Below are positions 12,801-23,959 of a stretch of 64,000 nucleotides of DNA, in pieces. The position numbers and the translations under genes are program-made. Every line of letters starts with the position of its first letter. Within the stretch, counting starts at the first letter, position 1. The notes beneath the pieces are model-generated. The model was not told the DNA's origin. It worked only from the letters and a program-made list of their open reading frames with translations, and did no database searches. This stretch comes from Vombatus ursinus (taxonomy: Eukaryota; Chordata; Mammalia; Diprotodontia; Vombatidae): positions 74,042,605-74,106,604 of the forward strand of contig NW_020954576.1 in assembly GCF_900497805.2 (NCBI RefSeq). Reading direction: 5' to 3'.

Positions 12801-14029
12801 GAAACAGAGAGCATTATGAAAAACAGAATAATTTTGATCATCCTAAATTGAAAAGCTTTGTGCAAACAAAACCAATACAATCAGAATTAGAAGGAAAGCA
12901 GAAAGCTGGGAAGCAATCATTACATCAAATATCTGATAAAGGCCTCATTTCTCAAATATATAGAGAACTGAGTCAAATTTATGAGAATACAGGCCATTCC
13001 TCAATTGATAAATGGTGAAAGGATATGAACAGATGAAGTTTTCAGATGAAGAAATCAAAGATATCTATAGGCATATGAAGAAGTGTTCTAAATTACTTTT
13101 GATTAGAGAAATGCAAATTAAAACAACTTTGAAATGCCACCTCACACCAATCAATTTGGCTAATATGACAAGAAAGGAAAATGATAAATGTTGGAGAGGA
13201 TGTGGGAAAATTAGGACACTAATGCGTTGTTGGTGGGGTTGCTCTGGAGAGCAATTTGGAACTATGCCCAAAGGGCTGTAGAACTGTACATATCCTTTGA
13301 TCCAGCAATAACACTACTAGGTCTGTATCCCAAAGAGATCATAAAAAAGGGAAAAGGATCTAAGTAAACAAAAATATTTAAAGCAGCCTTTTCTTGATGG
13401 CAAAATATTGGAAATTGAGGGGATGGCCATCAAATGGCTGAACAGATGAATTTTAGCGAATGGCTGAACAAACTGTGGAATGTGAACTTAATGGAATACT
13501 ATTGTGCAATAAGAAATGATGAACAAGCAGATTTCAGAAAAACCTGGAAAGACTTGCACAAATTGATGCAAAATGTAATAAGCAGAACCAGGAAAATCTT
13601 GTACACAGCAACAGCAACATCAAGACATCAACTATGAATGACTCAGCTCTTCTCTCAGCAACACATTGATCCAAGACAGATACAAAGGACGCAGGAAGGA
13701 AAATGCTACCCACATCCAGTTAAAGAACTGATAGACTTAGAATGCAGATCGAAGCATTTTTTTCCACTTATTTTATTCTTTCTCATGGTTTTATTTCCTT
13801 TTGATCTGTTTCTTCTTCCACAACTGTGATGAATATGGAAATATGTTTTACATGATAGCACATGTATAAACTATATCAAACTGCCTACCATTTTCAGAGG
13901 AAGGGAGAGGAAAGGAGGGAGGAAAACTTGGAACTCAAAATCTTGTAAAAATGAATGCTAAAAAATTTTCTTAATATGTATTTGGGGAAAAAACAAAATA
14001 CTATTTAAAAAAAATAAAAGAACACTGGA
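9827..14029 (+). mobile_element. L1 LINE with 11-bp target-site duplications
   Basis: The direct repeat agaacactgga occurs at 9827-9837 and, right behind an A-rich tail, at 14019-14029, so the insert is 9838-14018. A typical L1 5' end (cagtagccaatatggcagag) starts only near 10045; 9838-10044 is extra. 5' UTR to about 10820, with 100-bp monomers; ORF1 region about 10830-11760, broken (coiled-coil part, then RRDNIRI-like core); purine-rich spacer 11760-12430; endonuclease start 12430-12760. The sequence then jumps to the ORF2 C-terminal third (12770-13640) and 3' UTR. Endonuclease end and most of RT are missing. Multiple stops. Confidence 0.85.
10437..10590 (+). repeat. Tandem monomers in L1 5' UTR, period 100 bp
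   Basis: Units beginning gccccaggtaggcaggc (10437) and gccctagataggcaggt (10537) lie exactly 100 bp apart, each followed by ccagtrgccaaac and ending ttcrrtgya; a related half-unit fills 10491-10536. This looks like a monomer-type L1 promoter region. Confidence 0.65.
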
Positions 14030-14289
14030 TACAGCAAAAAAAGAATGTTCTAATATTAATTCAAATTTACATAATGCATCAAGAAGTGTTTACTACACAA
14101 ATGAATCACTGTTAATAGTACTATTAAGTATATATTACTGGTATAAGATCCTTCCCTGTTCTGTTAGGGAAAAGCATAAAAAGGATGCTAGGAATTTCCA
14201 TAAAGTTAATTAAAGCTTGAAGTAGGGGGAGTAACTTAATTAAGGAGAACTGTCAGTGAAGAAAGAGTGTTTGCAGGCAAGCCCTAATT

Positions 14290-14420
14290 TGAAAGACTTA
14301 GGATTTAGAACTTGAAGAGACTTTAGAAACCATAATCCAGATTGCTCATTTTATAGATTAAAAAAATGAGGCCAGAAAGTCATTCAGACCGGAATCTAGA
14401 TCTTCTAAAATAGCACTCTT
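14290..14420 (-). mobile_element. MIR-like SINE fragment
   Basis: Reverse MIR core: attgctcattttatagatta followed by aaatgaggccagaaagtcat and cagaccggaatctagatctt. Confidence 0.55.
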
Positions 14421-15736
14421 TATATCAAAGAAAACCTTCTTGGTTAAAAATAGGGTAGATTCCATTTATCTTCAATAATTCATGAAAAAATATAATCTAT
14501 GTACTTGTCAAGTCAAATCAATAAGCATTTAAGCACCTACTATGCACTATGGCTGAGAACACAAAGAAATGTGAGAAACATCATGCTCTCAAGGAGCTCA
14601 CAATCTAATGCGGGAAGATAATACATAAAAAGAAACTGAAAAACAGTGGGGAGAGGAGAAAGGATGCCCTGCATGGGGCATGATGAAATTCTGAAAAGGG
14701 TAGGAAAAAGTGACTTCCCTGTTCTTAACTGGTGGGGGATCTGGGAGCTCTTCAACATCCACCCTCCAACCTATCAAATCAGAGGGAGGGGCTGGATCCC
14801 AGGGCAAGGGGATATTGAGAAGGTGTGAGTGCCAGAGTTGATGTCTTCTTGCAAGATAATAAGTTTCTAGAGATTAAATAGAATTTTGTGCTTAGTCCTT
14901 TGAAGGCTGAGTGGAGGACAGAATATAGTAGGAGAGACTAGAGAAAAGGAGACCAACCAGAAGGCCTTTGCAGTGATCCAGGTACGAGATGCAAGGCCAT
15001 ACAAAAATCAATAAGGATAAGGATTGAGAAAAGGCCATTAGGTTTGGAAACTAAGAGATCATTGGCCAAAGGTGAGAAGTATGAGAGATGTGTTGATAGA
15101 ATCAACAGGACTTGGCAACACATTAGATATGGTAGATGAGAGAGATTTAAGAGTTAGTTGGCTATGACAACTAGGTTTCAAATCTGGGTGACTGGTAGGA
15201 TGCCAGTGTACTCAAAAGCAACAGAGAAGTTAGAAAAAGGGGATGGTTTAAGGGAAAAGATAATGAGTTCAATTATGTTAAGTTTGAGATGTCTATGGTA
15301 CATCCAGTTGGAGATACAAGAATAGAAGTCAAGAAAGGATATAAGGCTAGATAAGATCTAAGAATCACCTATACAGAGATGAAAATTGAATCCCTCGATG
15401 CTGATGGGATAACGAAGTGAAATAATTTAGAAGGAGAAAAGAAGAGAGGCTTGGAAGACACCCAGAGTTAGTGGGTACAACTCAGATGATGATCTGGGAA
15501 AGGAACTGAGAAGGAGCAGCGAGACAAAATAAAAACCTTTTGAGAACCATGATAAGAAAACCTAGGAACAGAGAATATCAAGAAGAAGGCAGTGATCAAC
15601 AGTGTCAAAGGCAACACAGAAGTGAAAAAGAATGAGATTAAGAAAAGCTCATTAGATTTAGCAACTTAGAAATCACTGTTAACTTTGGAGAGAGTAATTT
15701 TATTTGAATCATGAGATCAGAAAAGAGTTAAGGAGA

Positions 15737-16287
15737 GTTGCTGTTTGTTTTTCATTTCAAACAGGACCAATGACATCACTGGGTGATATCTTGACTCATG
15801 CCTGAATTGGATTTAAGTTAGGCACAGTTGCACAAAGTCATCCACCTCACTCTTTTTTTCCAGAATCATCAAACTTCAGCACAATGACAAAAGTCAAGAT
15901 GACTGGCAATGACCTCGGATGCAGTGGATGACCTTGGTGTCTTCCATGTCTGACCAAGCTCTAAGCACTCCACAGCACCTGTTTCAGCCACCTTTGTGGC
16001 CACTAGAACAAAATGTTTTCATCTGCCCATTCTGCTGGGGGAAGCCTTCACATGCTTGGGGTAGGCATTCTCCAACTCACCATTGGGTTACCTTCAATCT
16101 GCTTTAGCCTATCTGCCAAGCTGGTTGACTGGGGTGTGGCCACTGTGAATGTGACAGCTTCTTGGAGCCACAGGTGAGAGTCAGATAAAGGTGAACAGCA
16201 GTATGGATGAGCAGCCCTGAAAAAGGTTGGGTAAGCCCTTACACCAGAGGTGCTACTCCTCCATGAACACCCCATACACCCAAGAAC
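15737..16287. mobile_element. Unidentified 0.55-kb element inserted in LINE-2
   Basis: The L2 stops at 15736 and resumes at 16288; agagtta flanks both sides (15724-15730 and 16288-16294) within a longer imperfect repeat, so this is an insertion. It is less AT-rich than its surroundings, starts gttgctgtttgtttttcatt and includes gaccaatgacatcac, gtggatgaccttggtgtctt and gctttagcctatctgccaag. No long open frame, no terminal inverted repeat and no A-tail that I can see. It gives the impression of a family I have met in other marsupial sequence, but I cannot name it. Confidence 0.6.
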
Positions 16288-17078
16288 AGAGTTAGAAGAA
16301 AGGAAAAAGAAACATCAATTTAGATGTCTTTTTCAAGGAATTTAACCATGAAAGGGAAGAGAGATTTAAGATGATAGTCTGAGGGAATAGAAGGATCAAG
16401 TAAGGGGGTTTTGAGAACAGAGTAGACATGGGAATCTTTGTAGGTAGTAGAAAAAAAGTCAGTAAACAGACAGAGATTGAAGATGAATAACTGAGTGGGC
16501 ATCATGGAGGAATCAATCATCTCACTGAAAGACAAGTGTGCTGGCATGAATATGTGCACTTAGAAAAGGTCTAATTTTGGGTAATAAAGCTTTATTATCA
16601 TCTCCATTTTATAGATGAGGAAACTAAGGCTCTGAGATAACAAATGTCCATGCTTCCATAATTTTCCCCTTTCTTTTGCTCTGTTCTAATTCCTCTCTGT
16701 TATCTCAGCAGATCTCTTGTAGGGGGAAAAATAAAATTTATTAAATTAAAGAAAGACAGAATAGGGCCTACAAGAGATATGAGGGTAGTGCTTTCTAGAT
16801 ATAGATAACCATTTATATAAATGAGTGCAATGAGAAGTAGTTAGGTAAGGGTATTTGAGGAAGAATCAATATCTACGTTGAAGTCCCTTAGTATGAGGGC
16901 AGGAATTAGGGAGGAGAGAAATATTGTAAGCCAGGTATTGATCTCAATGACAAAGGAAAGGAAGTAACCTAGGGGTCTGCAAACAATAGCTACCAGGATT
17001 TTGATTGAGTGGTAGATATGAATACCATGAACCTCAAAGAAGAAGAGGTTATTTAGTGATGGAGTTGTAATGGGGAGC

Positions 17079-20000
17079 AAAAAGTATTACAATTTGGGGT
17101 AGAGCCAAGATCGCAGAGTAAAAGCAGTGACTTGCTTGAGCTCTCCCCCAAACACCTCCAAATACCTATAAAAATGGCTCTAAACAAATTCTAGAGCAGT
17201 AGAACCCACAAAAAGAAAGAGTAAAACAAATTTCCAGTCCAAGACAACCTGGATGGTTGATTGGAAAGGTCTATTGTGCCGGTCTGGGAGAGGAGCACAG
17301 TTCAGCATGGGCAGAGCCAGCAAAGACCAGGCCTCAGTGAACCTGGAGCAGTCCTCAAGGGATTGAATCAAGGGGAGCTGTGGTGGTTTCCAGACTTCTC
17401 AATGCACAAACGCCAAAGACAACTTAGAAGGTCATTAGGAAAGGCCTGTCAGACCCAGGTGAGAGAGGAGCTCAGTCCCACCCCAGCCCTGGGGTGGCGG
17501 CTGCTTCTGGAAGCTCTCAGCCAAAAAAGAGGGGGAGTCAAGTGGCTGATCAAAGGCGGATTGCAGGGATCTCTTTATTGGTGATGAGGCAGGATTCTCT
17601 TGCTTTGCCTGTGCATGGATCTAGGTCACAGTTCTGGGTGGCAGTCCTGGGGCGAGAAGGAGTGCTGGTGTGGTAGAGCTTGTGGTGGCGGTGGAGAGAG
17701 AATCCTCCTCACAGTTACAAGGCAGAAAAGAGTGCCTGTGGTCATTCATGGACCAGAGCACAGGCCAGGAAAAGAGTAAACACCTCACCCTTGATCATAC
17801 CACCCTGGAAGAACTGAAAATTTACAGGTCCCTAGAAGTGTCTCTGAAAACAGCTGCACAAAACCCCCAAAGACTGGGATAGTACATTCTCCAAACTGAA
17901 AGCAGAACCCTACCTTGACAAAGAGTTTAAAACTCAAGTAATTGGCTGGGAACAGGAGCAAACCACACAAAAAAAGTCAGACCCTAGAATCTTACTTTGG
18001 TGACAAAGAAGATCAAAACATACAATCAGAAGACAACAAAGTTAAAGCTCCTACATTCAAAGCTTTCAAGCAAAATATGAATCTGCCTCAGGCCATGGAA
18101 GCGCTCAAATAGGATTTTGAGAAGCAAGTAAGAGAAGTAGAGCAAAAACTGAGAGTGATACAAGAAAATCATGAAAAACAAGTCAATAGCTTGCTAAAGG
18201 AGATCCAAAAAAATACTGAAGAAAATAACACCTTAAAAAATAGACTAACCCAAATAGCAAAAGAGATCCAAGAAGCCAATGAAGACATACCTTATAAAGC
18301 AGAATTGGCCAAATGGAAAAGGAAGTCCAAAAACTCAAGAAAATACTTCCTTAAAAATTAGAATGGAGCAAATGGAAGCTAATGACTTTGTGAGAAATAA
18401 AGACATTGTAAAACAAAACCAAAAAAATGAAAAAAGTAGAAGACAATATGAAATATCTCACTGGAAAAGACTTGTAAAATAGATCCAGGAGAGATCATTT
18501 AAAAATTATTGGACTGTCTGAAAGCCATAATCAAAAAAAGAGCCTAGACATCATCTTTCAAGAAATTATCAAGGAAAACTACCCTGATATTCTAGAACCA
18601 GAGGGTAAAATAGAAATGGAAAGAATTCACTGATCACCTCCTGAAAGAGATCACCAAAGAAAACTCCTAGGAATATTATATCCAAATTCCAGAGTTCCCA
18701 GGTCAAGGAGAAAATATTGCAAGCAGCCAGAAAGAAACAATGCAAATACTGTGGAAACACAATCAGGATAACACAAGATTTAGCAGCTTCTGTATTAAGG
18801 GACAGAAGGGCTTAGAATATAATATTCCAGAGGTCAAAGGAGATAGGATTACAACCAAGAATCACCTACCCAGAAAAACTCAGTATAATCCTTCAGGGGA
18901 AAAAATGGTCATTCAGTGAAATAGAGGACTTTCAAGCATTCTTGATGAAAAGTCCAGAGCTAAATAGAAAATTTGACTTTCAAATATAAGACTCAAGAGA
19001 AGCATGAAAAGGTAAACAGGAAAGAGAAATTATACAGGATTTATTAAAATTGAACTGTTTACATTCCTACATGGAAAGGTGATATTTGTAACTCATGAGA
19101 CCTTTGTCAGTATTAGGGTAGTTGGAAGGAAAAATTATATGGATAGATAGATAGATACAGGGCACAAGGTGAGTTGAAGACTTTTATTCTGGAGAATAAA
19201 ATTAAGGGGTATACTGGAAGAAGGAGAAAGGTAGAGGTAAAATAGGGTAAATTATCTCACATAAAAGTCTTTTACAGTGGAGGGGAAGTGGGGGAAGGTG
19301 AGAGGGAATGACCGAATCTTATTCTCATGAGAACTAGTTTAAGGAGGAATAACATACACACTCAATTGGGTATGGAAATCTATCTTACCCTACAGGAAAA
19401 TAGGAGGGAAGGGGATAAGAAAGAGGGGTGATGATAGAAATGAGGGCAGATTGGGGCAGAGGGTAAGCAGAAGCAAATACTTCTGAGGAGGGACAAGCTT
19501 ACAACAGAGAACAGAATAAATAAATGGTGTAGGATGGGTAACGAGAAGCAAACACTTTTGAGGAGGAACAGGTAAAAGAGAGAATAGAATAAATGGGGAG
19601 GGGCAGAATAGGATTGCATGACTATACACTATAACTTGTATCAAATTGCTTGCCTTCTCAATGAGGGTGGGTAGGGAGGAAGGAAGGGAGAAAATTTGGA
19701 ACCCAAAGTCAGTTTCATTTTTTTATTAATTTATTTGAATTATCAACAATCACTTTTTTCCCCCTCTCTCCCCAAGACAGCCACAATCTGATATAAGCTA
19801 GACATGTACATTACTATTAAACATATTTTCATATTAGTGATGTTGTAAGGAAGCATTAGAACCAATAAGAACCACCAAAAAGAGGAAACAAAACACAGCA
19901 GAAGAAAAAAAAAAGAGCAAATAGTATGCTTCGATCTGCATTCAAACTCCATTCTTTCTTCTTCGTGGATAGCATTTTCTATCATGGGGCCTTTGGAGAT

Positions 20001-20830
20001 GTCTTAGATCCTTGTATTGCTGAGAAGGGTTAAGTCTATCAATATTAGTCATCGCACAACATGGCTGTTAATGTGTACAACGTTCTCCTGGTTCTGCTCA
20101 CTTCACTTAGCATCAGACCATACAAGTCTTTCCAGGTGTTTCTGAAGTCAACCTGTTCATCATTTCTTACAGCACAATAGTATTCCATTACATTCATACA
20201 CCACAACTTGTTCAGCCATTCTGCAATTGATGGGCATCCTCTCAATGTCCAATTCTTTGCCACCAGAAAAAGAGCTGCTATAAATATTTTTGTACATGTG
20301 GGTCCTTTTCCCATTTTTATGATTTCTCTGGGATATAGCCCTAGAAGTACTATTGCTGGGTCAAAGGGTTTGCACATTTTTATAGCCCTTTGGGCATAGT
20401 TCCAAACTGCTCTCCAAAATGGTTGGATTGTTTCACAACTCCACCAACAAAGCATTAGTGTTTCAATTTTCCCATATCTTCTCCAACATTTATCATTTTC
20501 CTGTTTTCTCATGTTGGTAGAATCCAAAGTTTTAAAAACAAATGTTAAAAATAGTTTTAACATCGAACTGGGAAATAAGATAAACAGGCAATGGGGTATA
20601 GAAATCTATCCTGCCCTACAGAAAAACAGAAGGGGAAGGAGATAAGAGAAGGGGGGAGCAATAGAAGGGAGGGCAAATTAGGAGAAAAGGTATACAGAAT
20701 GCATGCCCTCTTGGGGTAGGGGAAGAGGCGAGATGGGGAGAAAATTTGGAACTCAAAATCTTGTGGAAGTGAATGTTGAAAACTAAAAATAAATAAATTA
20801 ATAGACAAAAGAAAAAAAGTATTACAATTT
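17079..20830 (+). mobile_element. HAL1-like element A (half-L1, no ORF2), with 17-bp TSD
   Basis: The 17-bp direct repeat aaaaagtattacaattt lies at 17079-17095 and 20814-20830, perfect. The element is 17096-20813: an L1 5' UTR (gagccaagatcgcagagtaa) to about 17950; broken ORF1 to about 18910, with coiled-coil heptads such as NTLKNRLTQIAKEIQEANED and an RRDHLKI-like core; the purine-rich inter-ORF spacer to about 19600; then directly an L1-type 3' end (caaattgcttgccttctc), without endonuclease or RT. After the nested L1 (19710-20530) the 3' end resumes and a second short spacer and 3' tail follow (20570-20813). Without the nested piece it is about 2.9 kb, like element B. It sits in the endonuclease region of a LINE-2. 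Confidence 0.85.
19710..20530 (-). mobile_element. 5'-truncated L1, inserted in HAL1-like element A
   Basis: Minus-strand L1 3' fragment: poly-T at 19714-19722 marks its A-tail, followed (in reverse) by the 3' UTR and the ORF2 C-terminal region. A minus frame reads RKQENDKCWRRYGKIETLML, LLGLYPREIIK, AEWLNKLW and VMEYYCAVRNDEQVDFRN, with no stop for about 170 codons. ccaaagt at 19703-19709 and 20524-20530 is the likely target duplication. The host element reads across the gap (ggaaccccaaag-like to ttttaaaaacaaatg). Confidence 0.85.
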
Positions 20831-21439
20831 CTCAGCCTCGTCCAATAGCCAAGAAGTATGAGTGAAGGTACAGTCAGTAATGGAAAGAGTGACCAGAGAG
20901 GTTGGGTCATCACAGAAAAGCCAGGTTTCAGTAAGAGGCAGTAAATAGAAATAGCGAGAAATGAATAGATTTAAGAAGAAGAGAAGTTTGTTGCACATGT
21001 AACAGGCATTCCAGACTACACAGTGGAAGGGATGGGTAGAGTTAGGATAAAACTTTGTGATGGAAGGGTTGAGGGAGATGGGAATAAGGAATTGGGTGGT
21101 AAAGGGTATGGAATGGAGTTTGGATGATGATCTACAGGAATTCATTCTTTGAGATGTGAAAGGTATGACTAGATGCGAGAATATTTATTGTTAAGTGGAG
21201 GGTGCCACTCCTCTACCCTCAAGGACAGATGAAGCAGGAGATGGGAGGCCTGAAATTAAAGGAAGATTATTTTGGTATCCATATGAGTATGAATTGAAAA
21301 GACTGGAAGAAGATATAGCAATTAGGATAGAGGTAATGAGATCTTAAACCACTGTAGCACAGAACTAGTGAGAAAAGTGTATGAAAAAGGGATTGCCAAA
21401 AGGAACAAATGAAAGGGATGCATGGGATGAAGAGAGGCA

Positions 21440-23475
21440 AGTAAAGACAAGTGAATAAGCATTTAATAAGTACAAGAACTGTGCTAAGTACTGGGAATAC
21501 AAAGAAAAGGTAACAATAAATCCCTGCCCTGCCTGATTGCCCTCACAATCTAATGAGGGAGACAAAATTCAAATAATTATGTCCAAACAAGATACATACA
21601 TGACAATTTGGAGATAATCACATGGAAAAGGAATTCACATTAAGGAAAACTGGGAAATAAGGTGGGATTTTAGCTGACTTTTGAAGAAAGCCAGGAGGTG
21701 AAAGTAAAACGGAAGACAAGTGCAGGTGGAGAGTATAGATAGCCAGTGAAAAATGCACTACTAGATGGAGTGCCACTACAAAGAGGCCAATGTGCCTGGA
21801 CCACAGAGTACCTGGAGGGGAGTAAGGTATAAGAAGCTAAGAACAGGCAAATCCATTTCCAGAAAAAGAAATTAAAACTATTTATAGTCATATAAAAAAT
21901 TGCTCTAAATCACTATTGATTAGAAATATGCAAATTAAAACAACTCTGACGTACCACCTCACACCTGATTGGTTTATATGACAAAAAAGGAAAATGATAA
22001 GTGTTGGAAAATTGGAACATTAATGCACCATTGGTGGAGTTGTGAATTGATCCAACCATTCTGGAGAATAATTTGGAACTATACACAAAGGGCTACAAAA
22101 CTATGCATACCCTTTGATCCAGCAATACCACTACTAGGTCTGTATCCCAAGGAGATCATAAAAAAGATGTAAATGTACAAAAATAGTCATAGCAGCTCTT
22201 TTTGTGGTGGCAAAGAATTGGAAATTGAGGGGATGCCCATCAGTTGGGGAATGGCTGAACAAGCTGCAGTATATGAATGTAATGAAATACTATTGTGCTA
22301 TAAGAAATGATGAGCAGGCAAATTTCAAAAAAACCTGTAAGACTTAAATGAACTGATGCTGAGCGAGTGAGCAGAATCTGGAGAACACTGTACGCAGCAA
22401 CAGCAACATTGTGCGATGATCAACTTTGACAGACTGTAGATATTGCTCTTCTCAGCAATACAATGATCCAAGACAATTCCAAAAGACTCATGATGGAAAA
22501 TGCTATTGTCATCCAGAGAAAGAACTATAGAGTCTGATTGCAGATAGAAGCATACCATTTTCTTTTTTGTTGTTTGTTTGTGTTTTCTTTCTTGTGGTTT
22601 TTTTCTGTTTTGTTCAGATTTTTCTTTTACAACATGACTAATGTGGAAACATGTTAAAATCTTATAAAAATGAATGCTGAAAACTATCTTTACATGTAAT
22701 TTAGAAAAAAAGAGTAGGATAAGTTATGAAAGGCTTTAAAAACCAAACAGATTGGTTTATAATTGGTTTATAATCCAATATATTGGATTGTGGAGGCAAC
22801 AGGAAGACACTGGACTTTATAGAGTATAGGGAGAGGTGAGGTGTAGTGGGGTGACAGGGTCAGACTTATACTTTTGGAAGATCATTTTGATAGCTGAATG
22901 GAGAATGGACTAAAGTGGGGAGAGCTTTGAGGCAGGGAGCTCAGTCTCAGGTATGAGTTACCAAAGGCCTGTACCAGGGGAGTGGCATTGTCAAAGGCAA
23001 AAAGGGGATGTATGTAAGAGAAGCTGTAAAAACACAATTGACAAGACCTGGCATCAGATTGGATGTGGTGGATAAGTGAGAGTGAGGAATCATTAAGTGT
23101 AAGATCTAGCTTGATGTTATCCTTGGTGACTGGGAACATGGTGGTGTCCTCAAAATAATAAGGAAATTAGGAAGAGGGAAGCATTTGGGAAGAAAGTTCA
23201 GTTTTGGACATATTGAGTATTTAAGATATCCAGTTCCAGATGTTCAATAGACAAGCCTCTCCCGTCTAGATGGCTGAAAGGACAGCGGCACCATCAATGA
23301 AATATGCATATTAGAAGTTGGGGCAGGTTTGTAATATTAGATGATGAGTTCATTTTAAGTGCTGTGGAATATAATGATGGAGAGGTCCAGCAATCCAATA
23401 AAATTCAACAAACTTTATTAAGTACCTACCATACGAAAAGCCTCATGGGATGAGAGAGAGGAATAATAGAGACTG
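21440..23475 (-). mobile_element. Second LINE-2, interrupted by an L1
   Basis: Starts with a reversed L2 tail (gaataagcatttaataagta, gtgctaagtactgggaatac), then C-terminal coding sequence at 21540-21855 and, after the L1, 22711-23380 (minus frame with DARSCQLCFYSFSYIHPLF, the L2 CRFYLCNISRIRPLL region). 23395-23475 is another reversed L2 tail fragment (caacaaactttattaagtac). Broken by many changes. Confidence 0.8.
21856..22711 (+). mobile_element. 5'-truncated L1 inserted in LINE-2
   Basis: ORF2 C-terminal region (TKKENDKCWKIGTLMHHWW at 21969-22172, then IPLLGLYPKEIIKKM) and full 3' UTR ending in an A-rich tail (tttacatgtaatttagaaaa). The LINE-2 sequence continues on both sides, so the L1 came later. 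Confidence 0.85.
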
Positions 23476-23959
23476 GGACTATAAACTCTGGCCTGTTTTT
23501 ATTCCTAGTCTTATCCTGATTTCTGCATAAGAATGAAGAGCAGGGAAAATATGCATCCAGAATTCTTTAATCTAGCTACTGAGCCTTAAAGAGGTTTCAG
23601 GGACCCACACTTGCTCCCCTTGCTTTCTTGCCATGGAAAACAAGGCTCCATTTCTAAATCCACTAAGTGAATTATTTGCAGATTTCAATTAACCATAATA
23701 ATTTTACACTTCACTAGTGCAGATAATTGAGGGTTGACTGTGTTTTCATTTTAAACTGTAAAACAAACCTTTATTTAGTTTTAAAATATTTCTCCAATAG
23801 AGACGATTTGTTTCCAAAATACTCTTGCTCCAGAATAAAGCCCTCCCCAGCTACATAAAAGTGTGCTTTCAGCAAGAATAAAGCTCCATTTATTTCATTT
23901 TTAACTCAGATACTAAAGTATACCAAATTTATTCAACTGATAGGCTTCGAAATATGTTT
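23476..23959. other. AKT3 intron, no feature recognised
   Basis: AT-rich intronic sequence between LINE-2 remains and element B; nothing recognisable. Confidence 0.6.

Larger units (their letters stand above)
14515..21160 (-). mobile_element. Near-complete LINE-2, interrupted by two insertions
   Basis: Minus-oriented L2 in three pieces: 14515-15736 (3' tail, ORF2 C-terminal and RT part), 16288-17095 (RT to endonuclease) and 20814-21160 or a little beyond (endonuclease start). At 14515 the reverse of an L2 tail (tcaataagcatttaagcacc) marks the 3' end. The minus translation at 16841-17080 has ALILRDFNVDIDSSSNTLT, the L2 endonuclease DFN motif, and 20831-21145 has LPLTETWL. The pieces are collinear, so this was one element of roughly 2.4-2.6 kb. 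Stops and frameshifts throughout. In 14980-15070 an out-of-order piece of L2 (KPNGLFSILILID) sits inside the C-terminal region, suggesting a local rearrangement or a patch from another copy. Confidence 0.85.

Noticed and set aside
20045-20563. 172-codon minus-strand open frame
   Set aside because: It is the ORF2 C-terminal region of a 5'-truncated L1 inserted in HAL1-like A, with a poly-T tail and target duplication; the first codons read into the host element.
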